The notes under the pieces: model-generated | Databases searched by the model: none | Told to the model about the DNA's origin: nothing | What the model saw: the letters and a program-made list of their open reading frames with translations, nothing else | Part shown: one piece after another, positions 34,184 through 46,590 of the stretch | How the letters are laid out: the number at the start of each line of letters is the position of its first letter | Position numbering within the stretch: the stretch's first letter is position 1 | Assembly (NCBI GenBank): GCA_021234155.1 | Contig: JAJEKV010000060.1 | Location: 7,152,323 to 7,216,322 of the forward strand | DNA length: 64,000 nt | Direction: 5' to 3' | DNA from: Isoetes taiwanensis | Lineage: Eukaryota; Streptophyta; Lycopodiopsida; Isoetales; Isoetaceae | Position numbers and translations under genes: made by a program

Positions 34184-34440
34184 TTTCCGACGCACCAAAA
34201 ATCGCTCAAAACGGACACTCGAGGTGGGAGATATCTGAGATTGAAGCAACGCCAAAACTGACGGTAACCATAGAGGCCGAAATAGATGATCCCAATTCTG
34301 AGACTGAAGTAGAGAGAAAATTACATGATACCATGCATCCTTGGAAAGCTTACTGCAAAGGCTTTCCAACGCACCAAAAATCGCTCGAAACGAACACCCA
34401 AAGAGGGAGATATCTGAGATTGAAGCAGCGCCAAAACCCT
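34184..34440 (+). repeat. ~77-bp direct repeat, period ~179 bp
   Basis: cgcaccaaaaatcgctc(a/g)aaacg, then gggagatatctgagattgaag, then ca(a/g)cgccaaaac occurs at about 34187-34260 and 34366-34440. The two copies lie in one open frame (34078-34488) without recognised function. Confidence 0.65.
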
Positions 34441-34767
34441 AGCCCCAGTGAGCTGCGCCATCACAAAATCGGCCAAGCCTTTATCTAATAATATTCACAT
34501 ACAACCACACAATCTCTATTTTTTTAGTCTTTATCTAATATTCACATACAATCGCACAATCTCTTTCTTCTTCTTTTTTTTTTGAAAATCAACGGCCAAG
34601 AAAAGGTGCACTCTAGAAATACTATTTAGGACAGTCAAACGAATATGTCAACCAAATCATAGTAAAACCATATTGAAAAGCGTACAAAAAATACAAAGGA
34701 AACCCTCTGTTATTGTGCTACATATTGACACTTAACTGTGCAGTATTGTGCACTTAACTGTGCTACT

Positions 34768-34922
34768 AAGGTTTTTCCCCCGAAAACCCTTCGGGGCGGG
34801 GGTTTTTTAATCCTGGTAGTAATACGCCTGCTGCTCTCTCTCTTTGTACTTGGGTCCCATAGGCCAGTTGGTCTCCGTGGACGATAAAATCATATTCTAT
34901 TCTATTCTATTCTATTCTATTT
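34768..34922 (+). mobile_element. Short retroposon with LINE-A-like 3' end and (ATTCT)n tail
   Basis: It starts near ggtttttcccccgaaaacccttcgggg (a CCCCG...CGGGG hairpin), then gggggttttttaatcctggtagtaat, then gggtcccataggcc, cgtggacgataaaatc and an (ATTCT)n tail (about 34897-34922). The 3' 40 bases differ from the LINE-A 3' end at only a few positions. No internal Pol III promoter was confirmed, so it may be a SINE or a very short 5'-truncated LINE copy. Confidence 0.65.
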
Positions 34923-35201
34923 TTCCTGGGTACGGTTGAATTATTATAGGGGTTCAAAATATTATGACACGTTGCATCTTCTTTTTTTAGGGTACAACTT
35001 TTCAGCAGTATTCTTCAGTGAAGTTTTTGAAGTTCTTGGCATTTCGACAAGGTCTGCTCTGGCACTCTGCTGCCATTGACAAAATGGAGCTCATTCTTTT
35101 TGCTCAAATCCAAACGCCTTGCATTGTGGCTGTAGCTTCCTCAGGAATCAGGATTATGCCTTTTTGTGGTTAAGAACCTGAGCACCTGCGAGTTTGATTA
35201 C

Positions 35202-35297
35202 CTCATCGCTTTGTTTCTCGCTCATTGGATTTAACCAATAGCTCTCTTTGTAGGACTCGCTCATCGCTTTGTTTCTCGCTCATTGGATTTAACCAAT
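35202..35297 (+). repeat. 58-bp tandem duplication
   Basis: ctcatcgctttgtttctcgctcattggatttaaccaa occurs at 35202 and again at 35260, with 'tagctctctttgtaggactcg' between. Confidence 0.7.
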
Positions 35298-35309
35298 GAG
35301 CTCTCTTAG

Positions 35310-37205
35310 GGTTTTTGCAAAATCCGGAACAAGAGTGATTTCTTCCTGCATGCAAGTTTGCAAGTAAAAGCTCCGATGTCATAAAGAATCGGGCAGTTGC
35401 ACTGGGTAAAAATATTGAATGTTTTTTTGCTGGCTTTTGCATCTTGGTATGTCTCTTGATCTATCAATGCTTGGGAATAATACTGCCTCAATCTACAAGC
35501 GCAAGATAAGTCATGGATGTTCGTCTCTCTCCTTTGCTCTTAATTCCACCTTCTCCTTTTGGATCTGTTAAAGAGAGGATCCGCCCTTTTCAAACATTCC
35601 GCAGTGGTAAAACATTTACTGCAACTTCTTTTGTTTTTGTATTGAGCACTTTAACATGTAGGCAGACCATGCTTATCTCTTCATTACAGCCTAGTGATCT
35701 TTATTTTGTATTATACTCATTGTAAAGATGTTGCAGAGAGCCTGATGAATAAAGGGAGTTTTCCAACAAGGTAAAAGATAGCATGTTTTGTAGTTTGATA
35801 ATATGATTCATTTCTAATGCTAACCATTGTTTAAAATAGCTATATGGTGGTTCATTACAACATTAAATGCTGAAAATATCACTTCTTTGAGTAATAATTT
35901 TCCTTCTTTCATCTTTCCTAGGAATCTTATGTGACATATGCGGATTCAGAGGTTACCAAGAAGCTTACTGGGTATTTTATGTCACCATCTAAAGATTCTA
36001 AAGATATGAAGCCAAGCCTAGCTGTGAAGCAGTGCTCTAAATTATACATATTATATAAACATGCAATGCATAGATTAAGCAATAAAGTACTAGAATATCC
36101 ACCCTATGAGGTGCACAACATCGCGCACGATGCCACCATTATCTTTTATATTTCTTCTCAACTTAAATTATCTTCTCAACTAAGGCTACCCAATGATTCA
36201 ATTGTTCAACTCAAACTCATCCAACCTAACAGTTTGCACAAGCATGGATGAGATGAGAATGGAGGTCACAATAAAACTTGCCAGGACTTTGTCAAGCATG
36301 GGAGTCTAAAACAATCATTGCTAGTCTAAAAATCATTGTTAGATGACATAAGAAATTTCATCATATACGTGCACAATATGGTTCAAAAAACACAATACAC
36401 CAAGGTAAATTTCGAAGACCCTATGTTAACAACGTTCACAAATACTGGGACTGTTTTTTATTGAATTCACTGAGCAGTAATTGTTCAATTATCATGCCTC
36501 TCTCCTGCCATTCCGACTTCACAAAACGTTCCATATTAGTAAGTGAGTCGACAAAGAGAAATGTTCGCGCCGGCCTTGTCGCCCACTAAATTTCTTGTAT
36601 AGTATAGTCATTCTACACTTTTTAGGATTTCGTTCGACCACATAATGCATGGAGGAAAGACAATCAAGTTGCAAACTTGTTTATTAGCGAGGAGACATGG
36701 TTGACGTACCAAATGCACCTAAATTGTCTTTTGTGTTGTGAATGTCGAGTTAATTTGGTAAATCGCCAACCAGAATATGCCACACGGCACAAATCTATTG
36801 TACTAAAGACCATGTTACCCAACCGTTTGAGGACCTAGCAACGGACCCATCCACGTTGTGCAAGTATATTATAATGCAAAGGATCTAGGTCCACACAATA
36901 GGTACATGGGAGTTCACGCACTCTAATTGTTGTGTACATAAATTGGGAATATACCAACATCATAAAAAGAGATATGCATATTGTAGCTATTGAACTATAT
37001 ATAACCAGTGATGTACAAGAGGATATTCCAAATAAGATGAGTCAAACACGTTTGTGTTGCAAGGGAAACGCATATTCCACTTATACATCATTATTGTCTA
37101 TATCATGCATCATTTGTTTTTTATATCATTCCTATGAGGTGGTGTTAATAATCGATATTGATATTGAAACGCACCTTGGGGGGGATAATCTATGCTTTAG
37201 ATCGA
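35310..37205. other. Spacer, no gene recognised
   Basis: No supportable gene. One frame near 35925-35990 contains a C-x2-C stretch (LCDICGFRGYQEAYW) behind a tttcctag, which could be an exon fragment, but no partner exon was found. Confidence 0.35.
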
Positions 37206-37211
37206 ATAAAT

Positions 37212-37715
37212 CTATGTGTTTTCAACATCTAAACTTGACATATGAGAAGCACTTACTTCAAGGCAATGCAAAGCATTGGCCATGTGAGAAATGGTTGATC
37301 CCACTACTATATCCTTTAGGGATTCTTCCATAGGATTCATGTAAAATGACCATTGTACAATTGTTGAGCCATTGGTGCCTTCCTTCAAATGAAATGTTGA
37401 AACATAACCATTTAGTCCCACGTTGCCATCTTCAACTGAGTATGAATAAGTATAATTCTTGGCATCAAAATGTATCAGTCTTTCAGTGACCCATGATCTT
37501 TGACCATCATCTCTTTTTATGGCTGTGCCAATCACAAACCTCACACATCCTGGTGCTTGGCCCTCTCCTTCTACCATGTAGCATGATTCTATGGCGGGCA
37601 TCCATTTTGAAAGGCCACAAAAATCGGAGGCTATCTCCCATGCTTTTCCTAATGGTGCTGCTATGGCCATCTTCAAGGATCCATGCCATTTTCCATATTC
37701 TTTTTGTTGTTCCAT
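37212..37715 (-). CDS. Lachrymatory-factor-synthase-like / START-fold (polyketide cyclase) protein
   Basis: An uninterrupted 167-codon frame; the start chosen is MEQQKEYGKWHGS at 37715. The frame is open a little further upstream, but only across a ttttttgcag that looks like a 3' splice site, so a 5' UTR intron is possible. Features fitting the plant LFS-like branch of the Bet v 1/START helix-grip fold are the W-x-G-S strand, APLGKAWEIASDFCGLSKWM, then ESCYMVEGEGQAPGCVRFV, the W-V-T-E-R-L segment, Y-T-Y-S-Y-S, and a C-terminal amphipathic helix with MANALHCLEV. Length is normal for the family (about 160-170). Members have a hydrophobic ligand cavity; only a few have known enzymatic roles, so the substrate is unknown. 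This is the best-preserved host gene in the window. Confidence 0.85.
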   Translation of the reverse strand: MEQQKEYGKWHGSLKMAIAAPLGKAWEIASDFCGLSKWMPAIESCYMVEGEGQAPGCVRFVIGTAIKRDDGQRSWVTERLIHFDAKNYTYSYSVEDGNVGLNGYVSTFHLKEGTNGSTIVQWSFYMNPMEESLKDIVVGSTISHMANALHCLEVSASHMSSLDVENT

Positions 37716-38856
37716 CTGCAAAAAAAGTATATGGATATACACTTAGAGATCAACACAATACAAAAACATGGTAAGCGAAAATGCAACAGACTATTAAAAT
37801 ATGACTTAGAAACTGGATCAAAATAGTAAATATGCATAAGAAATGGAAAAAGGAAGTTATATCATACTAGATTGACAATTTTCTTCAAAATAGGTGAGAG
37901 AATGAATGATGGAATAAGCAGAGTGTCCCCCATTTAAAGAAAACCCTTTGACTAGTGTTGATGATGACGTGGAAACTTGAAATCTTTGCACACGCTCTAC
38001 GCGGTTTCAAAATCGAGTCAATTTGGACATAGAAACGTTGCATCTCATAAGCCATTGGTTTTCTTTAATGGACATGTGTCCATTATTATCTTGCCACTTT
38101 TATTGCAATAAGACTACCAAGTGTAGATCTTGATTTTAAATACAAAATCATTGCTATCTACATGGATGATGCCATCATCATTATGATAAACATCAATGGA
38201 AAATGTCCGTAAATAACGGCTCTAATATAGACCAGGTACACAATGTCTATCCACATGTTCCCTATTTTGCGGCCTGCATTTTGGGTTTTACATCAATGGA
38301 CAACAGTTAGTGGCTTAAAAATCAGATGGATGAATTTGTAGATTGCTCCTGTTAAGGGACAATTCGTTAAGGAAAGGGTGACTTTGCGCATCTTGAGGTA
38401 TATTCTAGGCATATGTAATGATTTATCGGTCTTTTTTCGATGGTAGAGAATATTTTTGTGTGTTTATGGATGCCAAAAAGCTTTGATTTTCACCCAAAGA
38501 CTCATTCTAATATAATCTTCTAATACAAGATATAGAGCTCTCATGTGCATTAGAATGCTCTTGTTTTATAGTGCAGAGGTTTTATGGCTGCATGAAGATA
38601 ATTGGTGCATAAGCTTCAGTAGCCCACTCAAAAAGGAGATCGCAATGGTGCTTAATAGGGCTTTATGTTCCATTGCCACTTTAAAACTAAAATAATATGA
38701 AGTAGTTATGTGCCCAGCATTGTCGGGCATAACTATAATTTATGAATAAGATGTAGGGTTTAGGAACATATGTAGGGTTCAAGTTGGATGTCAAAATTTA
38801 CAACTATTGAAAGGTCGGACAATTGCAACTATTGAAATTCAACCACTCAATTTTCT
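37716..38856. other. Upstream region of the LFS-like gene
   Basis: Promoter and spacer sequence of the minus-strand gene, AT-rich. A Helitron-like hairpin lies at 38712-38728 (separate entry). Otherwise nothing recognised. Confidence 0.4.
38712..38735 (+). mobile_element. Possible degenerate Helitron 3' end
   Basis: GCCCAGCATTGTCGGGC differs by one base from the 12087-12103 hairpin (minus strand) and is followed by ataactat. The expected CTRR is imperfect (CTAT), so this may be a decayed end. Confidence 0.35.
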
Positions 38857-39038
38857 TCATGGCATTTGCATCCAAGAAGCATAGTTAAAGATCCAATAGT
38901 TTCCCTCATTGTAGCATCGTTGATAAACACTTGAGACAACATAATGCGTATATAGGATGGAACTTGGAATGCATTCTTTGAAGTAGGTGCCTTGAATCTC
39001 TGGTTTGGCATCTAAGAGACTGTCACATTCTCCTTCTG
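38857..39038 (-). pseudogene. Small open frame interrupted by E2
   Basis: Reading minus strand from 52530 to 52438 and then, across the E2 insertion, from 39038 to 38857 gives one continuous frame of about 75 codons. Pieces are VAKQAIEVAPLNLEG (right side) and ECDSLLDAKPEIQGTYFKEC, then YQRCYNEGNYWIFNYASWMQ and MP-stop (left side). No family recognised. It may be a host exon or chance. Confidence 0.3.
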
Positions 39039-40739
39039 TGACGTCCCCTACTCGTATACGGTGCACTCACCGTATACAACCAGGAGTTCATCCCCCATAC
39101 CAGCTCCGTGCCAATACAGGGCCCTCCACATGACACTGCAACCGTAACGGGTTCCAGTGGGAAGAGTGGAAGGGTCATTGCACCCCGTCTCCCTCAGGGC
39201 CTACCTAGCTGCGGAAGCGTAAACATACATGTCAGTAGCACATACATCAACATCATATGACCATCGCGAAGGATGGTCCTCCACATATCTGCATAGACAA
39301 AGATCAGCACATCACATAGGGAATCCTACCCAAGGCTCAGACACAGGGATGGACTGACAAGCTTGGGTCTCCGAGTTCATTGCGCATGCAATTCATGGCA
39401 ATGGATTTGGTCGGCATAAGAACATGGCCTAGGGTTGTCCACTCCATCCGCCCCTCCCGTGCACACTTTGCGAGTAGGTTGAAAAGTGTTGGGACCCGAT
39501 CAGAAGCCCACGGATGCATAGCCAAGGGGCTATATCCCGGGTTACATCTCCCGCCCGATGGGGCGGTAGGGATGTCTCCCTCCGAGAGATCTACAATCTT
39601 GACTCAAGGTGACTAGAGGGCCACCGCCTGTGATTCGACTTGAACTCAATGGAAGGTCATATTCACCACCTCACGAGTGTCGAGCCCATGCCTTGCCCAC
39701 ACGCAGCGGCAAGCCATTAGACCTAGTCACGCAGTGACCCCGGCAGTCTTTACACACGGAGGGGTCGTTCAAGAATCGTAACATGAACCTCCTTATAAGC
39801 GGGCCTCGGCCCTTCACCCACAACCCTGTGGCTCTTGTGCACAAAGCCGCATCTACAATTGTGCTAGAGAGGCTACTCTAGGAGCATCAACTACAAAGCT
39901 TTAGGTCTCTACCCCCCTTCCCAATACAAGGAGTTCACAGAGATACATCATCCATATACATCACAGAAGAACTAAAGAACAAGATCTAATCTATATCATA
40001 GAGTTAGGTTCTTTAGTTAGAATCTGCTATCTAGAGTTCTAGAAGGCTGCTATGGGCAATCTAATAGGCTAAACCCATCGATTCAATGCCTAAAATAGGG
40101 TTTAGACTATCTAATTGGCCAAATACCATCCTTGAGGGGCTCCTCCCGACTGAGCTCGACCATCCCGGCCGAGACGCTCGAATCTAGAGAAACTAAGGTT
40201 GCAATTCTCCTGGCCGAAGTGGGGGATGCGGTTTTGGTCTGTTGAGGCAGCCCAAAGCAGTTCCTCAAGCCCTAAAATCGAAAATTAGGTTAGTTAGGGT
40301 TTCCAACCCTATATAGACAAGGGGGTGGCTAGGGTTTCCAATTATCCCCTTTTGGCATGTGGGATAATTGGTAATGGGCCCACTTGCCTTTAAGGGCTAG
40401 GTGGCCAAATGTGCCCACATGGAAATGTGTGCACCCAAATGTGCTCACATGGAAATGTGTGCACATTAATGAATGTGTACATTGGAAAATGTGCACATTA
40501 ATTGCTCCTATGGGTATGGCCCACTTGGCATCAAGTGGCCACATGGAAATGTGTGCCCACATTAATGTGTACATTGGAAAATGTGCACATTAATACTAAT
40601 GCACACTCTTAGCAAGTTGCCCCCTAGGGGCTACCCACTTGGCTATACGTTGGCGTACACGTCAATCGGGGTGGCGTGTACGCGTGACGTGGCAGTACAA
40701 TATACGTCCTGGGAGCGTATACTGTTCTGGAACGTCACA
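39039..40739 (-). repeat. E2 3' LTR
   Basis: On the plus strand it starts TGACGTCCCC and ends GGAACGTCACA; nearly the same as 50729-52437. It contains a run of related short motifs near 40410-40590 (catggaaatgtgtgc, acattggaaaatgtgcacat) and shares stretches such as gggttacatctcccg with the E1 LTR. Confidence 0.88.
40400..40595. repeat. Short repeats within the E2 LTR
   Basis: Four copies of 'cacatggaaatgtgtgc' or close variants and two of 'gtgtacattggaaaatgtgcacattaat' occur in about 190 bp. The block is repeated, unchanged, in the other LTR at 52098-52293. Palindromic gtgcac and catgtg-type cores could bind proteins or form hairpins. Confidence 0.6.
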
Positions 40740-40752
40740 TTCTCCCCACCTT
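40740..40752 (-). other. E2 polypurine tract
   Basis: On the minus strand AAGGTGGGGAGAA directly precedes TGTGACG of the 3' LTR, as expected for the plus-strand primer of gypsy elements. Confidence 0.8.
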
Positions 40753-41599
40753 GAAATGATGCTGTCCGCAGCATCGTGGTTCTCCCCACCTTGGAATCTT
40801 CCTAACCTGCAATCAACCTGATGCATACGATATACTCCTATAATACTTACACATTTATTAAAATTACCTCAAGGTAATATTTTTATGACATTATTACATC
40901 ATTATATTATGAAATAACTTATCAATTCACGACATTACTAAACAGATTACTCCAAACTTCACTTAACATTACGATTAAGTTTATCAAAATTTAAAATTAA
41001 CGTTCGAGGCACTCTTCATTCCTTGCAACACATTCCAACAAAATTTGTGTTGCAAGTCTTCGTAGTCCGACCTCCTTGCCCTCCGGAGCGCTCTACTGGC
41101 CTGCAGGTCGACACTACGTTAGTACCATTTAATTATTAATTAAAATTTTTGGTTATATGGTGACCACCCCACCTATCTACATGGATGCATGGCTAATCTC
41201 CCGGCGTAGGAAGAGGGTGAATCTTCCATTATGGCCAGGAGACAAATACCTACATGCCTATATGCGCTCATGCCTACACCTCTAGTTGCCCAACAGGAGG
41301 ATATCCTTCTCGCGTGGGGGGCGCGAAGGATAGATTCCTCCTATCAAAGCATATATGGGGCTAAAGGTGCTTTTCCTATCAATGCATTCCTCAATGACCT
41401 CCTTTCTCTCGAGGTCGTCTACTTCGTGGGACCATAGACTTTCTAATCTACCTTCCACTTTCATTGGCGAAACGCGGTCATGCCTACATTGACATTACAC
41501 CACCCCTAGAGATCACCGTAGTGGTCCCATCATCGGTGACAACGCATGCGACCCATACTAAGCGTAGGTGGCATGCGTGATTAATCTTAACTATACAAG

Positions 41600-42245
41600 A
41601 ATTAACCTACACAAATCGACATGCACGAGCCGATTTCTTGAGGAGATGACCTTGCCGTCCCATTGCTCCATAAACCGTGGGTACTTTGCTTTACTAAATC
41701 TTTCTTAAGTACCCGTGGCGTCTTCCAGCGGTAAGTGTTTCCACTTGACCAAATCTTGGAGGAATTCTGATCTCCTCGTTTTCTTGAAAGCTTTATCGAG
41801 AATCAATTGGAACTATTTCCAAATTGTTTCCTCCGTCATTTCCAACAATTTGCCGAATCCAAGACTTCGATGCGGATTTGGGGTATGCCTCTTCAAAGAA
41901 CTCACGTGGAAGACCTTATGAATCTTTAGGTGTGTTTGGCAAGTCTAGCCCGTGAGGCTTGATTGCCTAGTTTCTCGACTATTCTGAAAAGGTCCAGCCC
42001 ACCTTGGAGCAAGCTTCTTGCAATTGCCGATCCCGAAGCCACCGCTTCACCTTAATCTTGAGCCAAACATCATCTCCAACTTTGAACTCTCTTCTTTGAT
42101 TCGATGCTTGTCGGCGATGCTCTTTTGATCACTTCTTCTTTGCTAGCGATAGCCCGCGAACTTCCTCTACAAGCTGCCGCATATCGGCCAACATCTGCCT
42201 GCCGAAACTTCCACTTTTGACGGGGTTGTGCCAAATTAATGCGAG
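41600..42245 (-). pseudogene. E2 integrase C-terminus and chromodomain-like end
   Basis: Minus-strand reading at about 41755-41715 gives LVKWKHLPLEDAT, the conserved strand and helix start of a chromovirus chromodomain; the equivalent in E1 is LVKWKHLPT. The preceding part is the degenerate DNA-binding C-terminal domain. The domain would direct integration to marked chromatin. Confidence 0.65.
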
Positions 42246-42960
42246 TTAAACGCGATAGCCGTAATTGATCATAAACGGCGACATTTGGGATGATTCACGC
42301 TTGGTGCTATTGTATGCAAACTCCACCAAGTGAATAAATTCTTCCCACATCCCTTGCTTATTCCGCACATAGTTTAGTAGCATGTCCTCTAAAATCCTGT
42401 TGGTCCGCTCCTCGTCGGCCATCCGTCGGGATGATATGCGGTGCTCATGGATAGCTTTATGCGGATCGTCGCGAAAGAGGTCTTGCCAAAAGGCACTCAT
42501 GAACTTGGATCCCCAGTCGGAGATGATCTCCCTTGGCATGCCATGAAGCCCCGAAGATCTCTTTGGTGAAGAGCTTTCTTTGTATCCATGGTCAGTATCG
42601 TGGTTCTGCAAGGCACAAAATGTGCCATCTTCGACAACTTGTCGACCACTACCATTAAGGCATCCTTGCCTCTCACTGTCCTTGGGAGTCCTGTGATGAA
42701 ATCCATGCTGATTACCTCCCACTTAGCGTTTGGCACCGCTAATGGCTCTAATGCCCCCGAATTGAAGCTGCTCCGCCGTCTGGCATATAGTTGACATTCC
42801 TTGATGTAGCGAGCTATTTGCTTCTTCATTCCTGGCCAATAATAGCTGCTGCGCACTTTGAAATATGTTTTCATGAATCCCGCATGGCCAGCTATTGGGC
42901 TGTTGTGCGTGTCGTGGAGGATCAACTTCCTTACACGATGATTGATTCGCACGCACAAAT
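42246..42960 (-). pseudogene. E2 integrase core
   Basis: Minus-strand pieces: SPIAGHAGFMKTYFKVRSSY and YWPGMKKQIARYIKEC (zinc-binding domain, second Cys pair altered), then MDFITGLPRTVRGKDALMVV, VDKLSKMAHFVPCR (catalytic Asp region), EIISDWGSKFMSAFWQ (second catalytic Asp, SDWG for SDRG) and NKQGMWEEFIHLVEFAYNST. The order is normal for a gypsy integrase; frames are broken. Confidence 0.85.
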
Positions 42961-43027
42961 TGTTCTTATGGTATAACAGGTTGCCTTCCTTCTTATAATG
43001 CTTGAAGGCCTCCCCTCTTTATCCGTT

Positions 43028-44300
43028 CTAGCCTCCTTGAAGGCTTGCCCATACTTCCCTGAAATCCACATCCGTTGGCAAGGACTCTTCAATCCTCTTA
43101 CCAAAGTCGCTGGAGAGCGTCGAAATTGCATTGCAATGCACTCTAGTTGTCAGGGGATGCCTTGAAAGCGCATCTGCTACCACATTGAGCTTCCCCGGCT
43201 TATAGACTATATGAAAGTCATATTCTTCGAGGAACTCCATCCATCTCCGCTGCCTCAGATTAAGGTGTGGTTGCGTGAATACATATTGGAGGCTCTGATG
43301 GTCGGTATCCAATTGGAACTTCCTTCCCAAGAGATAATGCCTCCATATTCTTAATGCCCTGACAACCGCAAGCAACTCTTGATCGTGCGTTGGGTAGCGC
43401 GTCTCGGCGTCGTTCATCTTCCTGGAATCATACGCTACCACCCGCTCTTCTTGCATAAGCACTGCACCTGTAGCTATCTTACTCGCATCTGTTGCTACAA
43501 GCTTATCTTTCTCCGGGTCCGCGAGGTTAAAAGGCGGGGCTGTTGTTAAAAGCTTCCTTCAACAATTCAAACCCCTTTTGGGCTTTCTTGTGCCAATGCT
43601 CTACCCAATCTTTCACCTTCTCGCCCTCGTCGAGTGCGTTAATGGGGCTGCTATCTTAGCAAAGTTCTTCCACCCGAACTTCCTCAGTAGTACCGCTAGG
43701 CCGTAGGAAACTTCTGACTTCATGCACATTCTTGGTGCCGACCCACCGAATGGCGGCCTCAATCTTGGCGGGTGCATTTGAGATGCCTTCTGGCAGATCA
43801 CATGACCTAGATACTCCACCTTTTACGTTGCTTGAAGTGGCGCCGACAACTTGGCGCATAAACCGGTGCCTCTTCAACTTCTCTAGCACTCTTCTCAAGT
43901 GTTGTGCGTGCTCTTCAAGGGATCTGCTATACACCAAAATGTCGTCAAAGAAAACAATCACAAAGGTGTCCAGGAACTCCCTGAAGATATCGTTCATGAG
44001 CCTCATGAACGTTGTGGGGCATTTGATAAGCCGAAAGGCATTCTGTGAACTCATAATGCCCATACCGCGTTCTGAAGGCGGTCTTATGGATATCTTCTTC
44101 CTTTATCCTGATCTGATGATAACCTGACCTTAAGTCGATTTTGGAGAAGATCTTTGCACCTTGGAGCTGATCCATCAAGTCGTCGATCTTGGGGCGCGAT
44201 ACTTGTTCTTAATGGTGTGCTTATTCAACCGTCTATAGTCTATGCACATCCTCAAGGATCCATCCTTCTTCTTGACAAAAGAATGGGCGCCTCCAAACGG
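43028..44300 (-). pseudogene. E2 reverse transcriptase and RNase H
   Basis: From high to low coordinates: [20 protein letters not shown] (44160), [20 protein letters not shown] (43930; catalytic D-D), EVRSF (43715), then RNase H with KMNDAETRYPTHDQELLAVV, FQLDTDHQSLQYVF and MEFLEEYDFHIVYKPGKLNV, then ADALSRHP (43462-43150). Several frameshifts separate them. Confidence 0.88.
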
Positions 44301-45100
44301 GCGAGACACTAGGTCTAATGAAACCTAGGTCGAAAGCGGCTCCCGCAGAATCGCTTCTTCACTCTCGACAACTCCCGTGTTGTCATTCTATATGGAGCCT
44401 TGCTTGTTGGCTTTGTTCTCGGTTCGAGTGCTATCTCGCTTTTCGACTCCCCTATAAGGAGGGAGCTGCTTGATCTCATCCGGAAAGAGATCATGGAACT
44501 CCGTGATTAGCCGGAGATACTTGCTCCGACAACTTGCCGAGCCGTTGTCTTCCTTGCTTCCTTCGATTCCGGCTCACTAATCTCAAGCTTGAAGATGTAT
44601 GCCACTTGCTCACTCTTGATGCACTTGAACAGTAGTTTAGAAGACATGCCTTTGCATGATGGGAACAACCGTTACTGTTATCTCAATGATCTTGCCGTCG
44701 GGCGTTGGGAAGGTCACCTTCCGCTTTCCACGATCGATAATGGCCCTGCTGGCCCAAGGTACTCCATTCCTATGATCAAGTCATACTTTCCAATGCCCAT
44801 TACTTCCCTCCCATCCGGATATTAATCCACGGCAAGTCGATGTCGGTTAATTCTCTTGCCCGCCCGTCGCGCTTCTTTGCACCACTTGCTAGAACAACGG
44901 GTCTTGGCTTTGACTTTAGCGGCTTCAACTTCAACATCCCGAACCATTCGGGGGATGCAAAGTTATGGCTACTTCACGAGTCTATCAAGACTATGAATGA
45001 CTTAGCTTTAGCCTTCCCTCATTGTGGAAATTACCTTATCTTGGCTCTCTGCTTGCTCTGTATCTATTAAGCGGCAAAGATATGACACTCACCACTGAAT
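44301..45100 (-). pseudogene. E2 protease region and RT N-terminus
   Basis: Minus-strand reading near 44850-44750 gives LPWINIRMGGKEVMGIGKYD and LIIGMEYLGPAG, the segment that follows the D-T/S-G active site in gypsy proteases. The active-site motif itself is not clearly readable, and the coding sequence is damaged. Confidence 0.65.
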
Positions 45101-45222
45101 ATAGTCGCGGGCTTCTTAGCCCGTCCGTCCGGCGGGGGCTTCCCAATCTCCCAACTCCGCTAGAGCTGCACTCATGGCGTAGGGGCGGTTCTGTCGTCCT
45201 GCGGCCGACCGGAAGCACACGG

Positions 45223-46250
45223 CTACAACCGCTTTTCTATGCACTCCTGCCTCTTTTCCTTGGGCATTGCTTGCAAAAGGGATTGCACCGCTTTGGAGTA
45301 GTTTGACCTCTCCCGCTTGTCCTTGAAGGACACCCCGCTTCTTCTCCTGCTTTCCCCGGTTCCCACCATATTGTGTTCTAGCCGACTGGACTGGCTGCCT
45401 GCCACAGGGGCTATAGCTTCTTGTCGCCTTGCCTTTCTCCCGGAAGTACCGCTGCTTGTGCCCGCTATTCTGAGGTCCTGACCCACCGCAAGCTTATAGC
45501 CTTGGATTACGCCCGATCTTGTCCTAGGGTTTATTGCTCTCACAAGCTTGGGATCTCCTCATTCAGCCCCTCGATATAGCTTTCTCTTGCGTGCTTCTCT
45601 CCCAACCCGGCACATACTGACCTTAGCCTCATGAATTCCTCGTATATTTCTGGCCTGATTTGTTGCCTTGCTGCAACCTGTAAAACTGCTGCATCATCTT
45701 TGGACTTATGTTCCCTTGGAACGTAATGGCGCTTTGAAGGCTTTAGCAAACTTTCAAACTTACAAGCATCCCCGCTAAGCCGTGTGCCTTTGCATACCCC
45801 TTCCACCAAATCCGGCGGCTCCTTTCAAGTTGGCTGTTTGCAACTCGCCTTTGTCCTTATCCTTCATACCATAAGCATTTCCGTACTACTCGCTCATTTC
45901 GTCCAGCCATTGCCTCTGCTTCCAAGCGACTTTCTCCCCCGAGAACTGTTCAGTTCAGGGCCTTCCATACATTGCCGGTCGCGGAATCTACCTTCTTCGG
46001 TAGTCGGAGGCCACGGTATCTCTTTGTCGTCCCTCCGGGGTGTGCCTCTGCCTTCCCTCTGTTGGTTCCCGAGCCACGCTCTTCCTCTTCCTCGAGTCCG
46101 GTCCGAAGTCTCAACTTGAGTCGGAAGATTCCTGGACCGGGGATCTCCTTCTCTTGCTCCTCTTCTTGTCCCTTCCTTCCCTCGAAGCTGATGCTTGCGG
46201 CAATCGAGCATTGCCCACCGAACCTACTCGCTTGTAACGCCGCGAAGTAA
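45223..46250 (-). pseudogene. E2 gag
   Basis: Pieces read SLLKPSKRHYVPREHKSKDD, RPEIYEEFMRLRSVCAGLGE, and KHARESYIEGLNEEI (45790-45540). They match E1 Gag pieces KSYYVPK, TDEFMRLRLYVPG and EGYIEGLSP. A damaged zinc knuckle (CGGSG...SGHKQRYF) lies near 45470. The N-terminal third (46211-45894) is basic and frameshifted. Confidence 0.75.
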
Positions 46251-46590
46251 TGCCTTTTATCTGCTCCAGATCCGTCCTTATCGGGCTATCTCTGCTCTGG
46301 GGTCATGGGTTCCCTATCTTCAAATAGGTTCCTTGCGGGGGGGTCTGCAGGGGGGTTTGCTCTTCTATAAGGTCTCACGGTTGTCGTTCCCCTGCGCTTA
46401 GCCCTCTAGCTGCATCCACAAGTGATTAATGGCTATATGGTTAGTTCCATTTGTTCTCTTGCATTGTTTATGTTTGTTGGTATAATTGTGGGGCAACATA
46501 CATCAATAAAACATTTAAAGTGCAACAGAATTGTATTTATATATCATATAATATTTTAGGTACAAAAAGTGTCCGGGATCAAGAGTCTAA

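Noticed and set aside
35920-35995. LCDICGFRGYQEAYW behind a possible 3' splice site, like a PHD-type finger
   Set aside because: Only one Cys pair is present, the frame stops soon after, and no upstream exon joins in phase.
40400-40600. CRISPR-like array of spaced repeats
   Set aside because: Units are short, irregularly spaced and lie inside a plant LTR, present in both LTR copies.
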